From the NCBI GenBank assembly GCA_014529385.2, contig CM043966.1, positions 42,842,037 through 42,906,036 of the forward strand: DNA of 64,000 bases. The letters run 5' to 3'. The position numbers and the translations under genes are program-made. How positions within the stretch are numbered: position 1 is the stretch's first letter; each line of letters starts with the position of its first letter. Positions 33,228 through 43,023 of this stretch are shown here, in pieces. A model generated the notes under the pieces. The model ran no database searches, had not been told where the DNA came from, and was given only the letters and a program-made list of their open reading frames with translations. This DNA is from Adiantum capillus-veneris (Eukaryota; Streptophyta; Polypodiopsida; Polypodiales; Pteridaceae).

Positions 33228-33520
33228 AGGAGGTGAAGAAGAAGAAGATGGAGATGGAGCAAGAGCACTCTTCAATTGCACAAATGAGAGAATGAGTAAA
33301 AATTAGGTTTAGTTGGCTTTTATAGGAGCTCACCCCATTCACACTTGGGCGCCCATGCTTAACCAACTAATCCCTTGAATGTCCAAGTTAAAGTGCGCCT
33401 CTCATCGGCGATCACTCTACCTTTCCCTATTGGTCCGACAAGCCCGGTACCTGACTCTATCGAATACATAATACACGTCCGTCGTAGGTGATGGGTGTCC
33501 GTGAGCCGTGAGGGTTAACA
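32945..33520 (-). repeat. B 5' LTR (576 bp)
   Basis: Partner of 24624-25199. In minus sense it precedes the PBS, so it drives B. Confidence 0.97.
33317..33324 (-). promoter_or_regulatory. TATA box of B 5' LTR
   Basis: Minus-strand TATAAAAG within CTCCTATAAAAGCC; the same site is at 24996-25003 in the other LTR. Confidence 0.6.
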
Positions 33521-33525
33521 ATCTT

Positions 33526-33660
33526 GCATACATCTCGACTGCTTTCTCATACGTCTGAAACAAAGACGCCTAATGTGCCTTGCGTGACCACAATGCCAAC
33601 AATGCAAGTATTGGCAAGATCGAGACCTCGGTCTCTCATGAGCCATCACTATAGACTCAA
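33526..33660 (-). pseudogene. Copia gag zinc knuckle of A
   Basis: Minus strand reads CWHCGHARHIRRLC (C-x2-C-x4-H-x4-C) followed by a basic run. In copia gag-pol this knuckle is shortly followed by the protease; here the protease lies at 24.3-24.6 kb on the far side of B. Removing B and one atctt copy brings them together, confirming that B split A. Confidence 0.7.
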
Positions 33661-33689
33661 TTGTGCCAAACATCATGTCAATGCATACG

Positions 33690-34120
33690 TGTCAAAAGTG
33701 GGAGATCACTCGACCACTATGCTAATCAAGCATAAACCAACCAGTAGCTCAATAGTGAAAACATGTAACCTGCATGCTGTATTCTCACGCTCGGAATATG
33801 CATCAATGTAAGAACATGAAGCAAAATCAAAGGAAATTTGTAACCACTACGAGCATACCATAAATGCACTCCCACGAGAGTGGATTCAAGAACACTAAAC
33901 CTGTGTCCAAGTGTCAAAGTGAGAGTAAATACTTGACCACTGTCAAAGTGGGAATATATCGACCACTGTACAAGATGGCATAGCACTGCAAACTTTTACG
34001 ACAAGAAGACGAGGAAAAACAGACAAATCTGCCTTTGCAAAATGATCCAAAAATCAACGCAAATCGCAAGCCAAGAAATTGTAGATAACTACCAGAGTGG
34101 GAGTCAACTCGACCACTCGG
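33690..34120. repeat. Degenerate repeats of about 26 bp in A
   Basis: At least four copies of GTCAAAGTGGGA...CGACCACT-like text near 33695-33720, 33915-33945, 33944-33970 and 34091-34118. They lie in A upstream (minus sense) of the knuckle. No open gag frame was seen here. Confidence 0.65.
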
Positions 34121-34480
34121 CCACAAGCTTCGCACAAACTGAAATTGCATGTCTAGCTCAAAATTTATGCACCTAAGTTTGAGCACCTGCCGTGCTTCCA
34201 AAAGTGCATCAAACTCGCACACTATGCGAAAACAAAAAACCTGCAGTTTTTGTATACAGTCAGTCTGAGCTGAATATGCGCAAAACGGTGAGGAATTTGC
34301 ATAAAGCTTCTTCTGCAAATTTGTAGAACACGTCAAAACATATGGGCATGGTGGGCTCAATTCTCAGATCTGCATTCTATAAGGAGAAAGACGAATCTGA
34401 AAACAGTGTTGCTGTGCACATGCTTTTTAGGGCAGCACCTTCACTTACACATAATCTCCCACACTCCTTTCTGAGCTTCT

Positions 34481-34707
34481 TGTTACCATATACATGTGGT
34501 AGTGATGTGTGTGAACACACTAGGACCGCTGGGGCATTTTTTCCCTCTTTAGGAGGTTTTTTCCCCCGTGCATTGTATATACGCCCATCACTTTAGGGCT
34601 ATCTATCTTTCCATTGCACACTAAGTAACACACTCTCAATTGTGTGCCTTGAGCTTCCTTCGTCTTCTCCAAGCTGTGTGCGTTTCTCTGCAACCCTAAA
34701 TCCAACA
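34481..34707 (+). repeat. C 5' LTR
   Basis: TGTTACCATA ... TCCAACA, with a TGTATATACG promoter-like stretch near 34576. Confidence 0.95.
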
Positions 34708-34709
34708 AT

Positions 34710-34721
34710 TGGTATCAGAGC
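34710..34721 (+). promoter_or_regulatory. PBS of C (initiator-Met tRNA)
   Basis: TGGTATCAGAGC two bases inside the 5' LTR. Confidence 0.9.
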
Positions 34722-35069
34722 AGGTTGCGTCCCCCCGGGCTTAATCGCCAATTGCTCCAGTACACGCCTGGTCACTTTCTCCTATTTCAGTGAGCTTTGG
34801 TGAGTGTTCGCAGGTCGACAAATACTTTGGGCAAGCTCATAGAGCTTGGTCTGCTCAGATTTTTGATTTGGGCTCATTTCGGCCTCCGTTTCCACTACAA
34901 GAAGGTCTGCACAGGCAATTTCGTCATTTTCTGTAGAATTTCTATCAGTGCCATTTTCTGCATAACAGGTGCCTTACAGTCTTCTACGGTTTGTGCTATA
35001 TAGCACATGTTGTTCCCGCTCCATTTCTCCTATTTTCGGGCAGTTTTCACATTAGGTGCAACATTTACC

Positions 35070-36060
35070 ATGGCTGACAACAACAACACAGATGTGTTCA
35101 AGATGTTTGCTGCTGAGGACAGGTTGGATGGGGACAACTACCCTATGTGGGCTTATATGATGCAACATGTTCTTGTGTCAAAGGGCGTCTGGAACATTGT
35201 GTAGGGCATTGATGTACGTCCTGGTTCTGAGGATGTAGGCGATGTTGAGGATGTTGCAGGTCTTGCTGCAAGGATTGCAACTGTTAGAGTTGTTTTGCCT
35301 ACGGCAGAACAAGCTCATTGGGATGCTAAGATGCAGGCTCATGGATTGATTGTGTTGTCTGTGAAGCGCACCATTGTTCCTCACATCCGTTCAGCAAAAT
35401 CTGCAAAACAGGCTTGGAATATTCTAGTAGGTCTTTATGCAAGCCGCAATGAGGCTAAAATTGCTTTGCTGCGTAAAGAGCTGGAGTCGAAGATTATGCA
35501 TGAGGAAGATGATATGGACACTTTCCTTGCTAGTGTCAAGGATATCAATGAGTAACTTTTTTCTGTAGGTGAAGTTATTTCAGACAGTTCCCTTGTGTAG
35601 ATTGTTCTTGATGCCTTACCAGATTCTTACCAGACTTTTGCTAGTACTTGGAGACTTATGACCCAAGGAAATCCAGAAGTTGTCAAGTTTGATGCATTAT
35701 GCACATTGCTGTTGCAAGAGTCACTTTACAAAAAAAACAAGACTAGACAGCGTGCAGTTGAACAGGCTTTTATTGCTTCTCAAAGAAAGGGTGGTAACAA
35801 CAATGCAGCCACTCTGATGGTTCTGCTGCGAGTGGCAAAAATTCTGTTCCTAATGCTTCTGCTGGCAGCAATTCTTCTGGAAATTCTGGTGATAAGGGCA
35901 AAAAGAAGATGCGTTGCCATTATTGTAAAGCCAATGATCACTTGATCAAGTCGTGTCTTAAGTTGAAGGCCAAAGAGGCTAAGAAGAAAGAGGGTGGTTC
36001 CATTGCAAATGCTGGTTCCACTACAAATGCAGCCATTGTTGAGTCTTCTGTGAAAGGAGA
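35070..36060 (+). pseudogene. C gag (broken)
   Basis: The start ATG at 35070 reads MADNNNTDVFKMFAAEDRLD, then NYPMWAYMMQHVL, the usual opening of copia gag. The UBN2-like core (AWNILVGLYASRNEAKIALL) follows. In-frame stops are at 35202, 35553 and 35598, and a frameshift lies near 35820. The nucleocapsid knuckle is CHYCKANDHLIKSC (C-x2-C-x4-H-x4-C) at about 35915. Would have made the particle protein; now dead. Confidence 0.85.
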
Positions 36061-39000
36061 CTGTGTTGCTGATGTTGATGTAGAATGGGCTTTTAGCGCA
36101 GAGCGCACTTACAATCCCGCTGTCCATGATGCATGCTTGTCAGTTGATGCAGATTCACATGTGTGGTATTTCAACAGTGGTGCTACAAAGCACATTACCT
36201 CACATCGTGAATTGTTTACCTCTCTCGAGTCTGTCCCTCATGGGAATTCAGTCCCTTGTGCCAATAACACCTCTTATCCACTTCAAGGAGTTGGAAAGAT
36301 TGTGCTCATTGCTGCTAATGGTAGTTCCTTCACACTTGTTGATGCACTTTATGTACCTCGGATCAAGAAGAATCTCTTGTCTGTATCCGCACTTGCTAGA
36401 CTTGAACTTGTAGTCAAATTTGTGGATGATAGATGTACAGTTCATGATCTCAGTTTTGGTGATGAAATTGTTGCATCTGGCCTTTTGTGCCGTGGGCTGT
36501 ATAAGCTCACTTTGCATGACAAGTGTGGACAAAATTTTGCAAATACTGTTGCAGATTCAAGGGCTATTTCACATGCAAAACTTTGGCATGCACGTTTTGG
36601 TCATCTGAAGTTTGCCAGTTTGCTGTGTTTGCAGAAATCTGATATGGTTGCTTCTTTGCCGCCTCTTGAAGCACCTGCCAAACATGTTTGTGAAGGCTGT
36701 ATTTTGGGTAAGATGCAGCGTTCTAAATTTCCAAAGGATGGTTCAGTTCGGGCCACATGCAGGTTGCAGCTTGTTCATAGTGATGTTTGTGGGCCCATGC
36801 AAACTCCGTCCATGGGCAATTATCTGTACTTCGTGACTTTCATTGATGATTACTCCAGGTATGCATGGGTATTTTCGCTTAAAGCAAAGTCCGAAGTTTT
36901 TATGTGCTTCAAATAGTTTTTGGCTATGGCTGAAAATGTCTCAAAATGTACTATGGACACCCTCCGTTTTGATCAAGGGGGGGAGTATATGTCTCATGAA
37001 TTTAATGCATTTCTGGCTAGTCTTGGGATAAAACACCAATGTACAGTGCCTTATACACCTTAGCAAAATGGTCTTGCTGAGAGGAAAAAAAGGTCACTGA
37101 CGGAAATGGCACGATGTATGGTCAAAAGTCAAGCTTTGCCGCATTCTTTTTGGCTTGAGGCCATCATGTGTGCCACTTATGTACTTAACAGGTGTCCTAC
37201 GAAAGCTTTGTAGTCTATTACTCCATATGAAGCATGGCATGATAGAAAGCCTTCTATTGAGCACATGTGTGTTTTTGGCTGTTATGCATATGCTTTGGTG
37301 CCACAAGTGCAACACAGAAAATTGGATAATAAGGCTGTCAAATGTATTTTTGTTGGTTATGGTGCTGAAAGCAAAGGTTACAGGTTGTATCATCCGCAAA
37401 CAAAACATATTCTGGTTTCTCAGGATGTAGTGTTTGTGGAAGATTCTATTCAGACAGTATGTAAACTCACAGGACATTTATGGCACTTTGTTGCCTCTTT
37501 TCAGTGGTGGAAATACGAATGTAAGTTCCAATGAGGCAAATGTACAGCCTATGGGGGTTTCTGAAAATGTTCTAGATCAGCCTATTAATGATGCAGATGT
37601 ACATGATGTACTTGATGAGGAAGGGCTGAAAATGAGCAGGCTAGAGGTATGCCAAAATGGCTGGTGCACACTTTGCGTGACAGTAAATTGGATGCACCTT
37701 TGTCTAGTCGTACTCGTTCAGGCTCTTGCCATGCATCTTATGCATCAGATTGTTATGCTTTGGCTGTGTCTAGCTTACATGATGTTGAGGAGCCTCTGTC
37801 TTTTGATGAAGCACAGAATTCTGAAAATTGGATGGCTGCCATGCAATAAGAATATGATGCACTCATAGAAAATGGCACATGGACTTTATGTTATTGGCCT
37901 CCTGGCAAAAAGGGCATTGGTACGAAGTGGGTTTACAAGTTGAAACGCAAGCCGGATGGTGAGATTGATCGTCATAAGGCTCGACTTGTTGCAAAGGGTT
38001 ATGCACAACAAAAAGGCATTGATTATGAAGAGACTTTTGCTCCCACTTGTCGTATGACTACTGTGCGTTTTCTATGTGCATTGGTAGCTCATTTTGGTTG
38101 GGATGTACATCAATCAGACATTGTTACTGCTTTCTTGAATGGTGACATATTTGAGGAAGTTTATGTAACGCAGCCTCGCGGTTTTGTCATAAAAGGACAA
38201 GAGGACAAAGTGTGCAAATGTAACAAGGCTTTGTATGGGTTGAATCAATCTCTCGTGCTTGGTATGAGAAAGCTGACACTCATTTGGTCAAACAAGGCTT
38301 TCGTAACAGTCCAATAGAAAGCACATTGTATGTAAAGCGTGAGGGTGATGTACTTCTCATTGTGGTTCTTTATGTTGATGATTTGCTGATCACTGGACCA
38401 CATGAGAGACATATTGCTGAATTTAAGGCTGATTTGAATGCTACTTTCAAGATGAAAGATTTGGGGCTGTTGCATCATTACTTGGGTATACAGTTTAAGC
38501 AGTGTGATGGTGGTATTGCCTTGTGTCAGAAAAGTTACATAGAGACATTGCTATGTAAGTTTGGACTTGAGGATTGCAAACCTATTGCCTCTCCCAGAAA
38601 CAGGTTTGAAGTTGAGTCTACATGATGCTGGTGATCCTGTTGATGTCACTCTTTACCAAACTGATGTTGGCTGCCTCATTTATGTATGCAACACGGGGCC
38701 GGATATTCAGTTTACAGTCTCACAGGTCAGCAGATTTATGCATAGCCCAGGGTCTAAGCATTGGCAGCCTGTCAAGAGGATTTTTCGCTACCTTAGTGGC
38801 ACTTTACATCTTGGCTTGTTTTATCCCAAGGGGGGATCATTGCCGCCAGACTTACATGCTTTTTCGGACTCAGATTGGGCTGGTTGTTTTGACACGTGAG
38901 TATCCACAAGTGGTTTTTGTTTCATGCTTGGCAATTCATGTATATCATGGTTGAGCAAGAAGCAACCTACTGTGGCCACTTCGAGTTGTAAGGCTGAGTA

Positions 39001-39475
39001 CAGGGCAGTCTTCACAGCTACGGTTGAGTGTGTATGGCTCAGACGCCTTATGGCTGATTTGGGTGTTGGACATGACACTGCCAACACTATCTACACTGAT
39101 AGTCAGAGCGCATTGGCAGTTGTGAGGAACCCAATTTTTCATGCTCGCACAAAGCACATTGAGATGCATTACCACTATGTTAGGGAGAGGCTCTCAGTAG
39201 GAGAGATCAGCTTGGCTTATGTGCCAACACGGGACAACCTTGCAGATCTTTTCACAAAGGCATTGTCTCGTGAGAATCTTGAAGCTTTCCGCAAAGCTTT
39301 GGGCTTACTCCCCTTTGTGGACCGATCATGTCCTCAGGGCATGGCACTTTCCTTTACTCATGTGCCAGCTCTCGTTCACCGCATCACTCCAGGGGGGATT
39401 TGTTACCATATACATGTGGTAGTGATGTGTGTGAACACACTAGGACCGCCGGGGCATTTTTTCCCTCTTTAGGAG
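36061..39475 (+). pseudogene. C pol (protease, integrase, RT, RNase H; broken)
   Basis: Protease: WYFNSGATKHITS, the catalytic Asp replaced by Asn (codon 36173). GAG-pre-integrase: LWHARFGHLKFASL and CEGCILGKM. Integrase: HSDVCGPMQTPSMG, FIDDYSRYAWVF, then TAG at 36914; TP*QNG with TAG at 37061 where TPQQNG is expected. [46 protein letters not shown], with a frameshift near 38250. RNase H: SKKQPTVATSSCKAEYRAV and HARTKHIEMHYHYVRERL. Further stops at 37211 (TAG) and 37847 (TAA). Typical order and length for copia; the enzyme activities are lost. Confidence 0.9.
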
Positions 39476-39627
39476 GTTTTTTTCCCCGTGCATTGTATAT
39501 ACGTCCATCACTTTAGGGCTATCTATCTTTCCATTGCACACTAAGTAACACACTCTCAATTGTGTGCCTTGAGCTTCCTTTGTCTTCTCCAAGCTGTGTG
39601 CGTTTCTCTGCAACCCTAATTCCAACA
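39401..39627 (+). repeat. C 3' LTR
   Basis: Partner of 34481-34707; preceded by the purine tract AGGGGGGATT. Confidence 0.95.
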
Positions 39628-39772
39628 CTTCCACAAGAGCATACATACTCTCAACTGCTCATAAGCTCCCATTGCATCCTCACAAAGCTTTCTTGATCTC
39701 TCCAACTCTGAGAGCAAGCAAGCTATCACCTTGAAGCTCTCAAAGCCGTCGTGCTCTCCCCGATCACCATGT

Positions 39773-39784
39773 GCTCTAATACCA
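39773..39784 (-). promoter_or_regulatory. PBS of A
   Basis: Minus-strand TGGTATTAGAGC, one base from the right LTR; one mismatch to the usual initiator-Met PBS. Confidence 0.8.
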
Positions 39785-39785
39785 T

Positions 39786-39811
39786 TGTGAGTGCACGAAT
39801 GTGGTGCATAT

Positions 39812-39890
<79 letters not shown>

Positions 39891-40042
39891 ACAAGATGTG
39901 GGTGAAGCAGCTCAACACAATGTGTGTGAGGAGCCCCTTATTCTTCTATCTAGTAAAGAATAAGGTGTGTACAAGTAATGGGTAATTGGACATCTCTGAC
40001 ATGTCCAACAAAGGTAAGAGACACACTGTCGTTACCCCAACA
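39786..40042 (-). repeat. A 5' LTR
   Basis: TGTGAGTGCACG ... TTACCCCAACA, with a GA microsatellite at 39816-39889. Flanked on the right by TSD ctcat. Confidence 0.9.
39816..39889. repeat. (GA)n microsatellite in the A 5' LTR
   Basis: About 37 GA units, shorter than in the partner LTR and without its G run. Confidence 0.95.
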
Positions 40043-40533
40043 CTCATAAAGATTACCAATCAACTTCTCCGACTCATTGTCAAGGATTCAAAAATCCCAG
40101 GGAAAGAGCTCGCAGCTTTTGACCCTCATTGGCTGAAATCCTCTTTGAAGCCATAATCAAATGTCGCTAGCCACTTCTTGAAGATTGGATTCATACAACT
40201 TCTTACTATCACAAAATTGCCATGTCCATACTAACAAGAGGCAAAAGAACATTGTATGATCCTGATACAAAGACCAAGAATGCCTTAACACCTTATGAGG
40301 TAGAAATGAAGATGGTGCGCAAGAACGAGCTCGAGCAAGAAGCTCTTTACCGTCCAATCTAGAGAGAGAATCAAGGGATTTCTAGTGCACCACAAAGAGT
40401 TCTTTACAAGCCTCCAAGGAAGAAGGCTCCTGATAAACACAAAATAGTCCGGTAGACTGACACTGCTTGACCTAGCATAAGCGGCTCTGAAATTTTGGAA
40501 ATATTCCAAAATTCAAAGAAAATAGGGAAGGAT
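40043..40533 (+). pseudogene. Continuation of D2 after element A
   Basis: After the second ctcat the plus strand continues with ITNQLLRLIVKDSKIPGKEL and other broken text, following the frame that was cut at 23141. Stops are common. Nothing enzymatic is recognised; it is the distal part of the D2 extra ORF. Confidence 0.45.
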
Positions 40534-40870
40534 TGTAAACGGTGGGAACAACCTTCACATAACGATTTAGATGGGCAACTGGGCTCATAATTAGCAAGAC
40601 CAGTTACTGTGGTATCTGACACAGGGGATAGTCGTTCACAGGCTCAGTCCGATGGGGATATAAATAGGGCTCACTAATTTTTATGAGACTTTTCACTATC
40701 AGTGCTTAGTGTCTTGGAGCTCTTCTGCTCTTGTAACTCTAATCAATTAGGCTCAGAGCAGACTTGGCTCACAGTGTTGTACTTTGCTTACAATAAAGTA
40801 AATATTTCAGCTTCCAATTTCAATTTGTATTTCAGTTCCAGTCTTTGCAATTCATTTTAGTTTTTTCCTA
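40534..40870 (+). repeat. Probable 3' LTR of D2
   Basis: TGTAAACGG follows a purine-rich AAATAGGGAAGGAT. Inside are TATAAATAG (about 40657-40666) and AATAAA (about 40793), spaced as promoter and polyadenylation signal of an LTR. No partner was found; the right edge is approximate. Confidence 0.45.
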
Positions 40871-42413
40871 ATCTGAAATTTGAAGTCTTAGTTTAATGTG
40901 AAGTAACTATAGTTGACCAACCTAAAATAGCTGTCATAAGTCATCAGCTCATTCCAATCCCACATTTAATCTTCAATTGTTCTTGCAAATGATTTCTCAA
41001 CATAAACCATGCCACAAAATGAGTTATCGATTGTTTTGCCATTTTTTGGTGTTTTCACACTATACTAGTTATAGAAATCATTTCAATGAGGGTTATGTTG
41101 CTACATGAGTGGATTTTCTAGTTCTCAACATGTTATCATCCTTCAAAGGAGAGCAAAATGATCATCTTGAAAGTTATGGTCTATTTATGAATATTTGCCA
41201 TTGTTGTCTTTTTGGCTAAAATTGAACTTTCCTAAAATTTTTGGTAGCTTTCATGAAAGCTATAGGCATTATTTATTCTATAGGTGGATTCCATAGCATG
41301 TATCTATTCTTCCATGAGTTTTGGGACACCTAATATCCCATATAGCTAGCAATACATCGATGGGAATTTTTTTTAATGCAACTACGATAAGAGCCATGTT
41401 GACTTAGCAAGTATAGACACCTCAACTTTGCTAATTGATAGGACATATATGTTACCTTTGTAGCATATATCAATATCTGTTCATACCTTCCAAATTTACC
41501 TACAAGTGGATAGTGTTTCAAGAAATTGTAAAGGACATAATGTGGAACATCACTTTTTGCATGTCTTTTGTTTTTGTACTTTATATTGTGCCAAATATTC
41601 TCATAGGTGGGAGATTTTTTGTGCTTTTGATAGGTTCGATGCCTATCTATATATCTATAAGTCCAAAGTGAACTAAGGTAACTTACAATTAGTGATAGTA
41701 ATGACCATATCTGGATAAATGTTGATGACAGGTCAACAAAATGAGAAAAATGCAACTTTTTTGTATCTAGTCCTATGTCTAGGAAACAAAATGTGGGGGC
41801 TAAGATAACCATAACGTGTAATCAACAACCCATTGAAGTTTATGGAAACAAAAGTTTATGGTCTAGAAAAGTCCCTATCATTCTTATTATGTGATTGACC
41901 CCAAGAAATAGATGTTTTGAGTAAAATGTGATAGTATATCACATTTGGAGGCTTACCATGACAAAACTATTGAGGAATTTTAAAGGCTACTCATTATTTC
42001 CATAAGTAGTGGTCCCTTAACCTGAAGCTCAAGAAAAGATTTTGCAAAAAGAACGTCTCCTAAAAGAACCAGAGTTGTTTTCAAAACCTCGAAAGAACAC
42101 TTTTATGTCCTATTAGGTTACCAACCTAGCTTTCATTTTGTGAACATAACTACCTCAAACATTTAGATGCTCATTGGTTTTGCGCTAAATTTTCAAAGAA
42201 ACTAATATTATGTCTCACAATTGAGGAAACAACATGAACTAGAAAAACATTAATTTGACTAATGGAGATGCATAATAGGATTGCTAAAGCACACCTATGT
42301 TTCTTTCCCTCTTTTTTTATGGTGATTGTGAATAAGCTTATTAAGAACGCACGGGTCAGAACCCAGCAAATAGGGGACTCAATAATTTCAAAAGGGACTC
42401 CTTCGCTTGATTC
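40871..42413. other. AT-rich stretch without a recognisable gene
   Basis: A 160-codon minus frame (41330-41812) and a 78-codon plus frame have no family features and AT-driven composition. I see no gene, repeat or element end. It could include upstream sequence of pseudogene J, now separated by element F. Confidence 0.5.
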
Positions 42414-42418
42414 TAAAC

Positions 42419-42738
42419 TGTTGAGATGTCGAGCTCTACATCTTGAGCTGGCATCCACTACGAGTCTTGGCCGCTTACGACATTTACTCACTGGCGCGTT
42501 AGGTGACCGACACGGAGGATCTCTGCCGGTGATTCTACAGCTGGACTACACTTATAGTGCCAGCCTAGTACGCTTCTAGCGAGTTCACACTTAGTGACCG
42601 CATGTACATATGTGCTATTTTTCAGTTTTAGCACTTAGTCATTTGTACTCTCTTTTCTGTGTGAAGAAGAAGAAGCTTTCCATCTCTGTGTGCTTTGTGC
42701 TTGTCTTGTGTAGCTCTCTTGCATCCTCATTCTTTACA
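42419..42738 (+). repeat. F 5' LTR (320 bp)
   Basis: TGTTGAGATG ... TTCTTTACA. Partner at 47352-47671. Confidence 0.96.
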
Positions 42739-42750
42739 TGGTATCAGAGC
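42739..42750 (+). promoter_or_regulatory. PBS of F (initiator-Met tRNA)
   Basis: TGGTATCAGAGC immediately adjacent to the 5' LTR. Confidence 0.92.
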
Positions 42751-43023
42751 CTGGTGCAGGCAAGAGAGGCTAAGAGAGCAAGAGCATCACAATCCCTTCG
42801 TTCGCAATCCACGACCAGATGCCGAACAAGTTTTTCGTACAAGTTTCTGAACAGGTCTCCAAAGTGCAGTACACAGAGACTTACTGTACAAGTACAGTGG
42901 TTGTATGTACGCTTGATTGTGGACACTCGTTGAGTGTAGAAAGCGTTACAGGTACCACGATAGCAGGTTCAACAGATTTGTAGGTTTTTGCAGATTGCAC
43001 CTATTTTGTCTTGGTGCTTCAAG

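Larger units (their letters stand above)
24624..33520 (-). mobile_element. B: young non-autonomous gypsy-type element (gag + protease, no RT/integrase)
   Basis: 576-bp LTRs at 24624-25199 and 32945-33520, TG...CA, with TSD atctt at 24619-24623 and 33521-33525. The LTRs differ at only two positions that I can find, so insertion is recent. The PBS next to the right LTR is tRNA-Asp type and a PPT abuts the left LTR. Inside, on the minus strand, are three uninterrupted ORFs: 249 aa, 784 aa (gag) and 696 aa (retropepsin). The 1.6 kb after ORF3 has no RT, RNase H or integrase text in any frame, so movement must have used enzymes from another element. It is inserted in element A, between A's zinc knuckle and protease. 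Confidence 0.93.
34481..39627 (+). mobile_element. C: decayed Ty1/copia retrotransposon
   Basis: 227-bp LTRs at 34481-34707 and 39401-39627, TG...CA, differing at about five sites. Flanks are cttct (34476-34480) and cttcc (39628-39632), a target duplication with one change. The PBS TGGTATCAGAGC (initiator Met) follows the left LTR and a G-rich PPT (AGGGGGGATT) precedes the right one. The gag-pol text is complete in order (gag, protease, integrase, RT, RNase H) but carries many nonsense codons and frameshifts. It is inserted in element A in the opposite sense. Confidence 0.93.
23142..40042 (-). mobile_element. A: internally deleted copia-type LTR element hosting B and C
   Basis: LTRs begin TG and end CA (299 and 257 bp), with 5-bp target duplication ctcat at 23137-23141 and 40043-40047. 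The minus-strand PBS TGGTATTAGAGC (initiator-Met type, one base off) is next to the right LTR, and a purine-rich AAGTGGGAGTT abuts the left LTR. Without the nested B and C the element is only about 2.85 kb. It keeps a CCHC knuckle (33.6 kb) and a copia protease/pre-integrase region (24.0-24.6 kb), but no integrase core or RT, so it was non-autonomous or deleted. The LTRs differ at roughly a tenth of aligned sites (eye estimate), making A older than its inserts. Confidence 0.85.

Noticed and set aside
33914-34360. 148-codon minus-strand ORF as the gag of A
   Set aside because: Correct position and strand, but no gag features; it overlaps the 26-bp repeats.
41330-41812. 160-codon minus-strand ORF
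   Set aside because: AT-driven composition, no motif, no homologous text elsewhere in the window.
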